A DNA stretch of 64,000 nucleotides from Hoeflea_A sp965249925 (GCA_965249925.1 OZ252260.1:6820001-6884000), one strand, 5' to 3'; shown: positions 1-9,377, counted from the stretch's first letter. The notes: a model not told the origin generated them from the sequence alone. Numbers and translations: made by a program.

Positions 1-856
1 CCAGGACGCTGACCGGATTGAGGCCCATCACCTTCAGCGCGTCGACCTCCTCGCGCATTTTCATGGAGCCGATCTCTGCGGTGATCGCCGATCCGGAGCG
101 GCCGGCGATCATGATCGCCGTCAACAGCACACCGATTTCGCGCAACTGAAGGATCCCGACCAGGTCGACCACAAACAGTTCGGCGCCGAAATAGCGCAGC
201 TGAAACGCACCCTGTTGGGCAATGATACCACCGATCAGAAACGACATCAGAGCAATGATCGGAACGGCCCGGACACCGGCATGATCCATCTGGCTGACGA
301 TCGCCGCCGCCGATATGCCTGAGGCCCGGTTGCGCCTGATTTGCGCGCCGCGCACGGCCGATCCCAGAATAAAGAGCGATGCGACGATGTCGTCGCGCAG
401 GGCGTAGGTCCAGTGACCGAGCGGATCAAACAGGCGCTGTGCGAGCGTTGGCTTCGGAGGCGCCTCCTCCTGCCCATGTTCGATCTTCAAAGCGGTCCCG
501 ACCGCGTCCAACAGTGTTGCCCGGTCCTCCGGGACAGCCTGGTACCGAACGTTCACGCCGCGCCCCGCCAGTGCCAAGCGCAGGCGTTCGATTATCAATG
601 ACCCGGAGGTGTCCAGCAGATGGACCTGTGCAAGATCGATCGCTGCCGACGGAGCCGCAAACGACGATTCCAGCTGGCGCATCTGGGTGTCGACGTCTGC
701 AACGCAGTTCAGTTGCCAGTCTCCCGAGAGCGAAATACGTGCCTCACCGTCGCTTTGGGTGACATCCACCCGCGGCGGAATGCGCGCTCGCTGCGGTGCC
801 TGTTGCCGATCTGATAAGTCCGTCGGTACTGACTCATGTGTGGACGACATCGACAT
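1..856 (-). CDS. MlaE-family ABC transporter permease with N-terminal STAS domain (3' end outside window)
   Basis: Inner-membrane permease of the Mla-type lipid transport system, which moves phospholipid between inner and outer membranes with an ATPase (MlaF) and an MCE protein (MlaD). Reading leftward from an ATG at 854-856 gives about 285 residues before the window ends. Roughly the first 110 residues form a soluble STAS-like domain with the core L-D-T-S-G. The remainder is the MlaE permease, recognisable by hydrophobic helices and the family signature AGRSGSAITAEIGSMK followed by E-E-V-D-A-L. A start at 848-850 would be three residues... no better supported, and the ATG of 848-850 lies in frame as residue 3. 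The STAS-MlaE fusion is common in alphaproteobacteria. The ATPase and MCE genes would be expected just outside the left edge; that is inference. Confidence 0.85.
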   Translation of the reverse strand, partial: MSMSSTHESVPTDLSDRQQAPQRARIPPRVDVTQSDGEARISLSGDWQLNCVADVDTQMRQLESSFAAPSAAIDLAQVHLLDTSGSLIIERLRLALAGRGVNVRYQAVPEDRATLLDAVGTALKIEHGQEEAPPKPTLAQRLFDPLGHWTYALRDDIVASLFILGSAVRGAQIRRNRASGISAAAIVSQMDHAGVRAVPIIALMSFLIGGIIAQQGAFQLRYFGAELFVVDLVGILQLREIGVLLTAIMIAGRSGSAITAEIGSMKMREEVDALKVMGLNPVSVL

Positions 857-981
857 GGCCGACTCATACCGGCTTAATCAGGTTGTGTCACCGCAAAACA
901 GGGCGGCCGCGCCTGCAAGCTGAATGGCTGCGGCATTCGCGCAACGGTGCCGTTAAGTCACGGATTCGATTCAGAAAAGGC

Positions 982-1821
982 TCACGCCGCCTTAGCGGGC
1001 CGGTTTTGTGTGTCGGTCAAAACGGCACGACGCTGGTTTGAGGGTCTATGGTGGTGTTCGGTCTGCGTCCATCGCAACAGATGCATGTTGCCGTCGAAAT
1101 CCTCGCCAACGGCAGTGCAGCTTTCTACCCAGTCACCGGTGTTGATGTATCGGATACCGTCCATATCCTCGATCGTGGCGTGATGGATATGCCCGCAGAT
1201 AACGCCGTCAACCTGCTGACGTTTGGCTTCTTCGACAACGACCCTCTGAAACTCGCCGATAAAGTTGACCGCCTGCTTTACGCGCAGTTTCGCCCAGGAG
1301 GAAAACGACCAATAGGGCAGCCCAAAACGCCGCCTCACCGCGTTCAAAAGCCGGTTGACGAGGATAGCCAGGTCGTAGGCCCAGTCGCCCAGATACGCGA
1401 GGACGCGGGCGTGTCGGACGACGACATCGAATTCATCGCCATGCATGACGAGATAGCGTGTGCCATCGGCACCTTCATGGATATGCGTCAACGCCACATC
1501 AATGCCGCCGAAATGGGTCCCGGGAAAACCGCGGAGGAACTCATCGTGGTTGCCTGGGATATAGATGATCCGTGTCCCCTTATGCGCTTGGCGCAGCAGT
1601 TTCTGCACGACATCGTTGGCGGTCTGCGGCCAGTACCAACTGCGCCGGAGGCGCCAGCCGTCGACGATATCACCGACCAGGATGATGGTATCGGCCTCGT
1701 GGTCCCGCAGAAACATGATCAGGTCGTCGGCCTTTGCCGCCTTCGATCCGAGGTGAATATCGGAAAGAAACAAAGTCTTGAACTTGCGTTTTTTTGCCGT
1801 ATTCGTCATCGCCAGATCCAT
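982..1821 (-). CDS. UDP-2,3-diacylglucosamine diphosphatase-like metallophosphoesterase (LpxH family)
   Basis: A 279-residue calcineurin-like phosphoesterase of the LpxH type. Members hydrolyse UDP-2,3-diacylglucosamine to lipid X in lipid A synthesis at the cytoplasmic face of the inner membrane. The metal ligands are all visible in order: D-I-H-L-G near residue 20, G-D-I-V-D-G-W near 50, G-N-H-D near 91, H-G-D-E-F-D near 126 and G-H-I-H-H near 210. The ATG at 1821 is preferred over one four codons in, because an AGGA lies about nine bases before it. Many alphaproteobacteria make lipid X with the unrelated LpxI, so this copy could be a second enzyme or act on another nucleotide-lipid; the exact substrate is not shown by sequence. 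Confidence 0.8.
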   Translation of the reverse strand: MDLAMTNTAKKRKFKTLFLSDIHLGSKAAKADDLIMFLRDHEADTIILVGDIVDGWRLRRSWYWPQTANDVVQKLLRQAHKGTRIIYIPGNHDEFLRGFPGTHFGGIDVALTHIHEGADGTRYLVMHGDEFDVVVRHARVLAYLGDWAYDLAILVNRLLNAVRRRFGLPYWSFSSWAKLRVKQAVNFIGEFQRVVVEEAKRQQVDGVICGHIHHATIEDMDGIRYINTGDWVESCTAVGEDFDGNMHLLRWTQTEHHHRPSNQRRAVLTDTQNRPAKAA

Positions 1822-1943
1822 CTCTGATTTTCCTGGATGGCTAATCAGAGTCGTGCAACAATCCGATGACAGTCGTGTGTAGCCACACGGCCCCGCCCCC
1901 GCGCATAACCGTTGAACACACTGATTTTAAAAGGAAAAGACTG

Positions 1944-2723
1944 ATGGATTTGGGAATATCCGGTAAGAAAGCGATCGTCTGCGCATCAAGCCGCGGCCTT
2001 GGCAAAGGCTGTGCGGTGGCGTTGGCGGAAGCCGGATGCTCGCTTGTCGTCAACGGTCGTGATCCGGCGGTGCTCGCCGCGACCGCGAAAGAGATTCGCA
2101 CAAACACCGGCGTGGATGTAACGGAAATCGCGGTCGACGTGTCGACCGCCGACGGCCAGGCCGCGCTTCTTGAAGCGTGCCCCGATCCGGATATTCTGGT
2201 CAACAACAATGGCGGGCCGCCGTTTCGGGATTTCCGGCAATTGCAGCGATCGGCGATCCTCGAAGGCGTCACCCAGAACATGGTGACGCCGATCGAACTC
2301 ATTCAGAGCGTGATCGACGGCATGTGCGAACGGGGCTTCGGTCGCATCGTCAACATCACGTCCTACTCCGTTTATATGCCGATACCGGGACTCGATCTGT
2401 CTTCGGCAGCACGCGCCGGACTGACGTCTTTTTTGGCCGGTGTCGCCAGAACAGTCGCCAACCGCAATGTCACCATCAACACCCTGTTGCCGGGTCAGAT
2501 GGATACCGACCGCATGATGGCAGCGTTCAAAAACGCCGCCGAACGGCAGAACATCAGCGTCGAGGACGCAAAGGCACGGGCAGCCACGGAACTTCCGGCC
2601 GGACGCCTCGGAACTGCCCAGGAGTTTGGAAGCACCTGTGCATTCCTGTGTTCGGCCCAGGCCGGCTACATCACCGGTCAGAACATTCTGGTCGATGGTG
2701 GACTGGTTCCGACCGCGTTCTAG
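1944..2723 (+). CDS. Short-chain dehydrogenase/reductase with non-canonical active site
   Basis: A 259-residue SDR-fold protein of the FabG-like group, expected to bind NAD(P)(H). The frame is open upstream, but the ATG at 1944 is chosen because AAGGAAAAG precedes it by a few bases and the beta-alpha-beta fold begins right after it. The cofactor loop is A-S-S-R-G-L-G (14-20) and the structural N-N-N-G-G lies at 87-91. The catalytic Ser is Ser140, but the positions of the usual Tyr and Lys, 13 and 17 residues later, hold Ser153 and Arg157. A subgroup of SDRs shares this replacement, so classical hydride-transfer chemistry cannot be assumed. It lies 51 bases before maeB on the same strand and may be co-transcribed with it. 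Confidence 0.8.
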   Translation: MDLGISGKKAIVCASSRGLGKGCAVALAEAGCSLVVNGRDPAVLAATAKEIRTNTGVDVTEIAVDVSTADGQAALLEACPDPDILVNNNGGPPFRDFRQLQRSAILEGVTQNMVTPIELIQSVIDGMCERGFGRIVNITSYSVYMPIPGLDLSSAARAGLTSFLAGVARTVANRNVTINTLLPGQMDTDRMMAAFKNAAERQNISVEDAKARAATELPAGRLGTAQEFGSTCAFLCSAQAGYITGQNILVDGGLVPTAF

Positions 2724-2774
2724 GGTTCCCTCAACAACGGCAGTCGGACGGATCTTGGAACAACGGGAGGTGAC

Positions 2775-5081
2775 ATGAGCGCGGATAGCAGCAAACGGAC
2801 GAACACGCCGGGCGGCGACTTCGACGAAAACGCGCATTACTACCACCGCTATCCGCGCCCCGGAAAGCTGGAGATCCAGGCCACCAAACCGCTGGGCAAT
2901 CAGCGTGACCTGGCTTTGGCCTATTCGCCCGGCGTGGCGGCCCCCTGCCTGACGATCAAGGACGAACCACGGACCGCGGCCGACTACACCGCCCGCGGCA
3001 ATCTGGTCGCGGTTGTCACCAATGGCACCGCGGTCCTCGGGTTGGGCGCTATCGGACCGTTGGCGTCAAAACCGGTCATGGAGGGCAAGGCGGTCCTGTT
3101 CAAGAAATTCGCCGGTATCGATGTGTTCGACATCGAGTTGGAGGCCACGACCGTCGACAGAATGGTGACGGTCGTTGAAGCCCTGGAACCGACTTTCGGC
3201 GGCATCAATCTGGAGGATATCAAGGCGCCGGAGTGTTTCGAGATCGAGGCCCAATTGCGCGAACGCATGAACATCCCGGTGTTCCATGACGACCAGCACG
3301 GGACGGCAATCATCGTCGCTGCTGCGGTTCTGAATGGTCTGCAACTGGCGGGCAAGAAGCTGCCGGACGTCAAGATCGTCGCCAGCGGCGCCGGTGCCGC
3401 GGCCCTCGCCTGCCTCAACCTGCTGGTCGAACTCGGAGCCGACCGAAAGAAGATCTGGGTGCACGATATCGAGGGCCTGGTTTACGAGGGCCGCACCGAA
3501 CTGATGGATCCGTGGAAATCCGCCTACGCGCAACCGTCTGAAACACGCACGCTGGCCGGAAACATCCCCGGAGCCGATGTCTTTCTGGGACTGTCGGCGG
3601 CCAATGTCCTGAAACCTGAGATGTTGAAGGGCATGGCTGAAAAGCCGCTGATCATGGCCCTCGCAAACCCGGTCCCTGAAATCATGCCGGAGGTTGCCCG
3701 TGACGTTAGACCCGACGCAATGATCTGCACCGGGCGTTCGGACTTCGCCAATCAGGTCAACAACGTCATCTGTTTCCCGTACATCTTCCGGGGTGCGCTG
3801 GACTGCGGCGCCAACACCATCAATGAAGAAATGAAGATGGCTGCAGTGCGGGCCATCGCCGGTCTTGCCCAGGAGGAGGTTTCGGACGTGGCGGCCAAGG
3901 CGTATTCCGGCGAAACCCCTGTCTTTGGTCCCGACTACCTGATCCCGTCGCCCTTCGATCCGCGGCTAATCCTGCGCATCGCGCCGGCGGTTGCCGATGC
4001 GGCCCGTGAGACCGGCGTGGCGGAGCGCCCGATCGACGACATGGAGGCCTATCTCGACGAGCTCAACCGTTTTGTCTTCCGCTCAGGGCTGATCATGAAA
4101 CCGCTCTTTGCGGCCGCCAAGACAGCCAGCCGAAAGCGGGTCATTTTCGCCGAAGGAGAAGACGAACGCGTGCTGCGCGCCGCCCAGGTCCTGATCGAGG
4201 AAGGAATCGCCGAACCTATTCTGATCGGTCGGCCGGGGATTCTGGAAACCCGTCTGAAACGGTTTGGACTCAAAATCCGTCCGGACAAGGACTTTGCCGT
4301 GACCAATCCGCAGGACGACCCGCGCTACCGCGAATATGTCGACCTGTACTTTTCCCTGGTCGGGCGACGTGGTGTCAATCCGGAGGCCGCCCGCACTATC
4401 GTCCGCACCAACACGACGGTCATTGCCGCCCTCGCCGTTCACCGTGGTGATGCCGACGCCATGATCTGCGGTATCGAGGGCGGCTATGCGGCGCATCTTT
4501 CGGTCGTCGGCCAGGTGATCGGCAAGCGCAAGGGAGTGAGCGATTTCTCGGCGCTCAGCCTGCTGATCGCCCAGCGCGGCGCAACCTTTTTTACCGATAC
4601 TTACGTCTCCTACAATCCCACCGCCGAGGAGATCGCAGAAACGACACTGATGGCCGCGAGCGAAATCCGCCGGTTCGGCATCACGCCAAAGGCCGCCCTG
4701 GTGTCGCACTCGAATTTCGGTACGCGAGAATCGGATTCGGCCTGCAAGATGCGCGAGGCGTTGCAATTGGTACAAAAGCTGGATCCGGATCTGGAGGTCG
4801 ATGGCGAAATGCACGGCGACTCGGCCATCTCGGAGCTGCTGCGAAACAGGGTCATGCCAAACTCGCGCCTGACGGGTGAAGCGAACCTTCTGGTGTTTCC
4901 CAACCTTGATGCGGCGAACATCGCGCTGGGTATCGCCAAAACGATGACCGATGCGTTGCATGTCGGCCCGATCCTGCTTGGCACCGCAAGACCGGCGCAT
5001 ATCCTGTCCCCGTCGGTGACCTCGCGGGGCGTGGTCAACATGTCGACATTCGCAGTGGTGGAAGCCTCCGTCCCCGAATAG
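2775..5081 (+). CDS. maeB: NADP-dependent malic enzyme with phosphotransacetylase-like C-terminal domain
   Basis: A 768-residue MaeB-type malic enzyme converting malate and NADP+ to pyruvate, CO2 and NADPH in the cytoplasm. Residues 1 to about 430 carry the malic enzyme N-terminal and NAD(P)-binding domains, with F-H-D-D-Q-H-G-T-A and the dinucleotide loop A-S-G-A-G-A-A-A. From about 440 to the end is the phosphotransacetylase-like domain typical of the long proteobacterial form, which in this family regulates activity in response to acetyl-CoA and is not itself a transacetylase. Length matches the family. GGGAGGTGAC directly precedes the ATG, a strong ribosome-binding site. The gene supports gluconeogenesis and NADPH supply during growth on C4 acids. 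Confidence 0.95.
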   Translation: MSADSSKRTNTPGGDFDENAHYYHRYPRPGKLEIQATKPLGNQRDLALAYSPGVAAPCLTIKDEPRTAADYTARGNLVAVVTNGTAVLGLGAIGPLASKPVMEGKAVLFKKFAGIDVFDIELEATTVDRMVTVVEALEPTFGGINLEDIKAPECFEIEAQLRERMNIPVFHDDQHGTAIIVAAAVLNGLQLAGKKLPDVKIVASGAGAAALACLNLLVELGADRKKIWVHDIEGLVYEGRTELMDPWKSAYAQPSETRTLAGNIPGADVFLGLSAANVLKPEMLKGMAEKPLIMALANPVPEIMPEVARDVRPDAMICTGRSDFANQVNNVICFPYIFRGALDCGANTINEEMKMAAVRAIAGLAQEEVSDVAAKAYSGETPVFGPDYLIPSPFDPRLILRIAPAVADAARETGVAERPIDDMEAYLDELNRFVFRSGLIMKPLFAAAKTASRKRVIFAEGEDERVLRAAQVLIEEGIAEPILIGRPGILETRLKRFGLKIRPDKDFAVTNPQDDPRYREYVDLYFSLVGRRGVNPEAARTIVRTNTTVIAALAVHRGDADAMICGIEGGYAAHLSVVGQVIGKRKGVSDFSALSLLIAQRGATFFTDTYVSYNPTAEEIAETTLMAASEIRRFGITPKAALVSHSNFGTRESDSACKMREALQLVQKLDPDLEVDGEMHGDSAISELLRNRVMPNSRLTGEANLLVFPNLDAANIALGIAKTMTDALHVGPILLGTARPAHILSPSVTSRGVVNMSTFAVVEASVPE

Positions 5082-5218
5082 CGCTGGTTTCAGCGGTCGG
5101 TCTAACGGCGCGGATGGGGAGGCGGTTGAATACAAGGCCCCGGTATGGCAGGTTCCGGCCCCAAGGCGACTGGGTTTGTGGGGCGAATTCGGCGATCCAA
5201 TCGAAAGGAAAACGGGCT

Positions 5219-5917
5219 TTGGTAACGAAGGCAACCGATACCGGCGATTCACCGTCCACGGACGGAGCGCAGCCAGGTACCCCGAATGCGACCGACGAAC
5301 ACGGCTGGACCGAATTGATGCGGGCCGCCGAGAGCGGCGACTCGGCATGCGTCGACCGGCTGCTTGCCGCCGGTGCGGACGTCAATGCCAAGGACAACGA
5401 CGGCTGGACAGCATTGATGCTGGCAAGTGTGAACAACCACGCGGACGTCGTGCGCCTTCTGCTGGCAAGACCGGACATAGACGTCAACGCAAAAAATCAC
5501 TGGAAAAGCACGGCATTAATTCTTGTCTCTTTCAGGGGACATATCGAAATCGCGCGGCTTTTGCTCGGCCATCGTGGCATTCACGTCAATGCGGCCGCGG
5601 AATACTACGGACGCACGGCATTGATCGAAGCGGCAAAGAATGGCCATCTGGACATCGTCAAAGCTCTTCTGGCCCAGGGTGCTGATGTCAATGCCACCGA
5701 CAAGACCGGCAACAACACGGCCCTCACGGAGGCAGTCAAGAACGGCCATGACAGGGTTGTGGACATACTGCTTGCGGACCCGGATATTGCCCTGGCCAAG
5801 ATCGGCCACGGCAGAACGGCAATCATGTGGGCCGCAGCCCGCTCGAACAGCGATGTCCGAAAGAAAATCGAGGCGCGCCTCGCCGAGCAGATCAGCGCCG
5901 GTCGGGCCAAATCCTGA
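5219..5917 (+). CDS. Ankyrin-repeat protein
   Basis: About 232 residues made almost entirely of five to six ankyrin repeats, each with the A-D-V-N-A-K/T-D...G-x-T-A-L-x-x-A pattern, beginning around residue 30 and running to near the end. Ankyrin repeats are protein-protein interaction scaffolds; the partner is unknown. I start it at a TTG (5219-5221) because AAGGAA at 5205-5210 sits eight bases upstream. The frame is also open from an ATG at 5114, but that ATG has no good ribosome-binding site and the added residues do not look like a signal peptide. No secretion signal is visible with the TTG start. The gene stands alone between maeB and a divergent-type small secreted protein. Confidence 0.75.
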   Translation: MVTKATDTGDSPSTDGAQPGTPNATDEHGWTELMRAAESGDSACVDRLLAAGADVNAKDNDGWTALMLASVNNHADVVRLLLARPDIDVNAKNHWKSTALILVSFRGHIEIARLLLGHRGIHVNAAAEYYGRTALIEAAKNGHLDIVKALLAQGADVNATDKTGNNTALTEAVKNGHDRVVDILLADPDIALAKIGHGRTAIMWAAARSNSDVRKKIEARLAEQISAGRAKS

Positions 5918-5929
5918 TTTTTTTTGTCC

Positions 5930-5949
5930 GGGTAAATGTACCTTTACCC
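5930..5949. promoter_or_regulatory. Short inverted repeat upstream of the DUF2865 gene
   Basis: Perfect 7-base arms GGGTAAA and TTTACCC separated by six bases, 50 bases upstream of the DUF2865 start and just after a T-run following the ankyrin gene. It could be a small operator or chance; there is no GC-rich stem, so it is not a convincing terminator. Confidence 0.2.
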
Positions 5950-5998
5950 TGAGTCCATATCATGCGTGTAAATCGGAGTTGATAACAGTCCAGGCGGC

Positions 5999-7054
5999 GT
6001 GAGAGGCAAGATGGCTTCGACAACGGCTGCAGCAAACAGACTTTGGATTGCCGGTCTCGCCCTGGCGATTGCTGGCCTTGTCAGCCCGGGCTCGTTTGCC
6101 CAGGACCAGCAGCTTTGCAGCCGCCTTGAGGCGCAGCTGAATGACCACATCGCCGACCGACCGCCGACCCGCCACTACCAGCGCTACGTGACGGCAGTGG
6201 AGCATCAGCTGCGACTGATCGATCGCACACGCCGTGACCTCGTCCGCATGGGATGTTCTGATGGCAGCGTCATCGACTATGACGACGCCTATTCAGACTG
6301 CCGGCGCGTGGCTGGGGATCTGCGACGCATGCAAGCGGAACTGCTTGATTTGCAAAGACGTCGTGACACACATGCCGGTCAAAACGGCAGCACCGCACGA
6401 CAACGGGTGATCGCCGCCCTGCAGGCCAATGGATGTATCGCGCCAAGCAGCGTGCGGATTCGTCAAAACCTGGGAGTTAGCGGTTTTGAGGGGCATCACG
6501 ATTTCAGCGACCCGACCCCAAGGTACAGGACGCTGTGCGTGCGCACCTGCGATGGCTACTATTTTCCGGTTTCCTATTCAGTTCCATCGATGGCCTTCGA
6601 CGGCGACGCGGCCGAGTGTAGCGCCATGTGCCCCGGCACCGAGGCGCGACTCTATGTCCATCGGGTGCCGGATGAGGATAGTCCCGACATGGTTTCGGCA
6701 GCCGATCAAACACCGTACGCGCTGCTGCCCAATGCGTTCGCGTATCGAGACCGGGCTGTCGGACAAGCGCCGCTTTGCAGCTGCGAGATATCAACCCCTG
6801 CCCAAAGTGCCTTAAGGACGGCGACCGAGTCGTCGATCATCACCTTTCCGGCTGATAACGACGCCGCCTCCATCGAGCACGTCATCGAGCCGCCCGGATC
6901 GGCACCCCTGCGAGGCCATGCCAACGACGTGCAGACACAGCCCCTGCGCGACATGGATCCAAATCGAAGGGTGAGGGTCATCGGACCGACATTCCTACCC
7001 GACCGATCGGACGCGATGGATCTGCGAGCGCCAATCCCGAGCGGCAATCCTTAG
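5999..7054 (+). CDS. Secreted DUF2865 domain protein
   Basis: A 351-residue protein with an N-terminal signal peptide (hydrophobic stretch around residues 15-33 ending near F-A-Q-D), followed by an alpha-helical segment and the DUF2865 core, recognisable by R-T-L-C-V-R-T-C-D-G-Y-Y-F-P and a downstream C-S-A-M-C-P...L-Y-V-H pattern. The four cysteines probably form disulfides in the periplasm. The function of DUF2865 is not known. The start is either the GTG at 5999 or the ATG at 6011; a GAGAGG lies four bases before the latter. The C-terminal 80 residues are low in recognisable motifs. A small GCCCG/CGGGC hairpin at 7077-7090 follows the gene, without a clear U-tract. Confidence 0.75.
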   Translation: MRGKMASTTAAANRLWIAGLALAIAGLVSPGSFAQDQQLCSRLEAQLNDHIADRPPTRHYQRYVTAVEHQLRLIDRTRRDLVRMGCSDGSVIDYDDAYSDCRRVAGDLRRMQAELLDLQRRRDTHAGQNGSTARQRVIAALQANGCIAPSSVRIRQNLGVSGFEGHHDFSDPTPRYRTLCVRTCDGYYFPVSYSVPSMAFDGDAAECSAMCPGTEARLYVHRVPDEDSPDMVSAADQTPYALLPNAFAYRDRAVGQAPLCSCEISTPAQSALRTATESSIITFPADNDAASIEHVIEPPGSAPLRGHANDVQTQPLRDMDPNRRVRVIGPTFLPDRSDAMDLRAPIPSGNP

Positions 7055-7143
7055 AGCCGGTCTCGCCCTGCTCGATGCCCGCCAACGGGCTTGGTCAGAT
7101 GGATTCTGCGGCTTCGACAACCCCGATCGTGAAGTACGACGGG

Positions 7144-8370
7144 TCAGGCGGCGGAATACGCCCTGTTACGGCGCAAAATACGGCGGCTGATAAACACCAT
7201 GAAAAGGCAAGCCAACAGGCAGTAGGTCCCCATCGTGAGAATCTGCACCGGATAGGGAACGCGGATATCGATAAGGAAACCGGTTATGCCTGGACCCATC
7301 GCCGTCGCGAACACCATAAGGGCGATAATGATGGCCCGGATCGACCCTAAATGACGCGTTCCATAGACCTCCGGCCAGACCGCGCCGAAGAGCGTCGATG
7401 AAAGCCCGTAGGAGGATCCGAGAAAAGCCATGAAAACGTATATGCCCCACTCCCTTTGCGCAGCCGCAAGCACAAAACAGGCGACGGCCAGAGGAACAAG
7501 ATAGATCGGCAGCAAGGCAACGGCTGAGAAGCGATCGATGAGCATGCCCGCAATAAGAGCAAAACAAACGGTCAACAGCGCCATCAATGCATAGGAAGCT
7601 GCGAACGCCTCCACCGACCAGCCGCGCAATTCGACCAGATAGACCTGATGGAAAAAAATGGTGGTGCCAATAAATGCCGGCGCCAGCACGCCGGCAAGGA
7701 TGAGCCAGAAAATCGGATCTCGCAGCACTTCGGCCCGGGTCCAGCTTCGGTCGGCGCCGCGCGGCTCCGGTCCATCGCTGGCGCGTGGCGTGCGTTCGAC
7801 GCGCATCATCGCGAAAATCACCGGTAGGGCGGCCAGGACAAGCACGGCCGCCGCCAGAAGCCAAGTGTTGCGCCAGCCAACGAAGGCCACGATGCTGACA
7901 TAGAGGATCGGAAACACCGCCTCGCCGGCCTGGTGGCCGACCGTGACCACGGAAACGGCACGCCCGCGCTGCGCGACATACCATCGGCCGATGGCGGTAA
8001 TCGCGTTGTGGGTCATCATCCCCTGCCCGAACAGCCGCAGTCCGAAAATCGCGACGACCAGCATGGCGAGATTGGAGGCAAGGGCCATGCCGACGGTGGC
8101 TGCTGCAAGGGCCGGTATGATGATGAGAGCGACCCGTGCGACGCTGAGATAGTCGACGATCTTACCCAGCTGCGACAGTGTCAGCGCGCTAGCCAGTGTC
8201 GCCAGCATATAGATCGATCCGAATTCGCCGTGGCTCAAACCGAAATCTGTGCGGATGCTACCTGCCGACAGAGCGATGAAGAAGGTCTGCCCGAAACTCG
8301 AAAAGAAGGTGAGCAGGAAACCGCCGACCAGCCACCGCACATTGTCGCGAAGGAAGGCGAAAAACGACAT
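7144..8370 (-). CDS. MFS transporter
   Basis: A 408-residue major facilitator with about twelve hydrophobic segments. The frame is open further upstream, but the protein most naturally starts at the ATG at 8370, where M-S-F-F-A-F-L-R-D-N leads straight into the first membrane helix; the 40 additional upstream residues are poor in hydrophobicity and lack family character. The helix 2-3 loop carries the expected G-K-I-V-D-Y-type MFS motif. A helix 4 segment with G-H-Q-A-G-E-A-V-F-P resembles the motif of organic-anion/metabolite porters, but the substrate cannot be named. It is divergent from the TauE/SafE gene, with 240 bases between the two starts. Confidence 0.8.
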   Translation of the reverse strand: MSFFAFLRDNVRWLVGGFLLTFFSSFGQTFFIALSAGSIRTDFGLSHGEFGSIYMLATLASALTLSQLGKIVDYLSVARVALIIIPALAAATVGMALASNLAMLVVAIFGLRLFGQGMMTHNAITAIGRWYVAQRGRAVSVVTVGHQAGEAVFPILYVSIVAFVGWRNTWLLAAAVLVLAALPVIFAMMRVERTPRASDGPEPRGADRSWTRAEVLRDPIFWLILAGVLAPAFIGTTIFFHQVYLVELRGWSVEAFAASYALMALLTVCFALIAGMLIDRFSAVALLPIYLVPLAVACFVLAAAQREWGIYVFMAFLGSSYGLSSTLFGAVWPEVYGTRHLGSIRAIIIALMVFATAMGPGITGFLIDIRVPYPVQILTMGTYCLLACLFMVFISRRILRRNRAYSAA

Positions 8371-8610
8371 CTGAATACCTTGATGCGTGAGAATCGGCGG
8401 TTGGGTGAACCGAGCGTGAAAAGCCGAGAACATCGGGAAGCAGAGCGAGCTATGCACGCAGCCGGTGGCCGTGGTCAAGTCACGACGCAAAAGACGAATT
8501 GGCTGGACTGTCTGTTGGGATGGCCTGTCTGTAAGGACGCTGACAGATGTGGTTGAGATTCAAACGAAAGTCGTGCAGGCAAGGGTCGTGTCTTCGTTTC
8601 GAGGGGTCCG

Positions 8611-9363
8611 ATGCTCGATCCAAACCTGCTGCCGGTCATCTACGCGGTCTTCTTTCTGGCCGGATGCATCAAAGGTGCGATCGGAATGGGTCTGCCGCTG
8701 GTCGTGGTCGGGGTATTGACCGCCATCATCGGTTTGCAGCCGGCCATGGCGCTACTGCTGGTCCCTGCATTCCTGACCAATGTCTGGCAAGGATTGGCGG
8801 GCGCGCACACCGGCCAGCTGCTGCGCCGTTACTGGACGTTCTTCGTGCCGACCATGCTGTTCACGCTGCCTGGCACCATGGCGCTGGCACGCGTCAATGT
8901 GAGCTATCTAACAGGGCTTCTCGGCCTCTTGCTCATCGCCTTTTCCGTGCTGAATCTGACGCGGCCGCACTTCCATGTGCCGAAACGGCTGGAAGCGCGC
9001 CTCAACCCCCTGATGGGTGCTGTAAGCGGCGTCCTGGCCGGCATGACCGGCGCCTTCACGGTTCCCGGCGTCGCCTATCTCCAGTCAACGCAGCTCAAGC
9101 GGGATGAACTGATTCAGGCGATGGGCATCCTGTTCACGCTTTCCACCGTCGGCCTCAGTGTCTCGTTGGGCAGCCAGAACCTCTTGACGGCAAACCTCGG
9201 ATACGCGTCCCTGGGCGCCGTACTCCCCACCATTGCCGGTGTCTATCTGGGGACCCGGATCCGCAAACGGACGTCTGAAGAGAGTTTTCGTTTCATCTTT
9301 CTGATCGCGCTTGCGCTGCTCGGCCTCTACATCGTCACCCGGTCGGCGTTCGCCTTGTTGTGA
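8611..9363 (+). CDS. TauE/SafE-family sulfite/organic anion exporter
   Basis: A 250-residue polytopic membrane protein of the TauE/SafE (DUF81) family. The two family half-repeats can be seen: G-C-I-K-G-A-I-G-M-G-L-P in the first helix region and G-V-L-A-G-M-T-G-A-F-T-V-P in the second half. Family members are implicated in export of sulfite, sulfoacetate or related anions. A GAGGGG five bases before the ATG fixes the start. No sulfur-metabolism gene lies next to it, so the substrate is open. A second member of the family is present at 52142-52960. Confidence 0.85.
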   Translation: MLDPNLLPVIYAVFFLAGCIKGAIGMGLPLVVVGVLTAIIGLQPAMALLLVPAFLTNVWQGLAGAHTGQLLRRYWTFFVPTMLFTLPGTMALARVNVSYLTGLLGLLLIAFSVLNLTRPHFHVPKRLEARLNPLMGAVSGVLAGMTGAFTVPGVAYLQSTQLKRDELIQAMGILFTLSTVGLSVSLGSQNLLTANLGYASLGAVLPTIAGVYLGTRIRKRTSEESFRFIFLIALALLGLYIVTRSAFALL

Positions 9364-9377
9364 GACGCAAGACCGGC

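Noticed and set aside
4083..5348. 421-codon open frame on the minus strand across maeB
   Set aside because: Antisense to a well-defined malic enzyme; no ribosome-binding site or domain.
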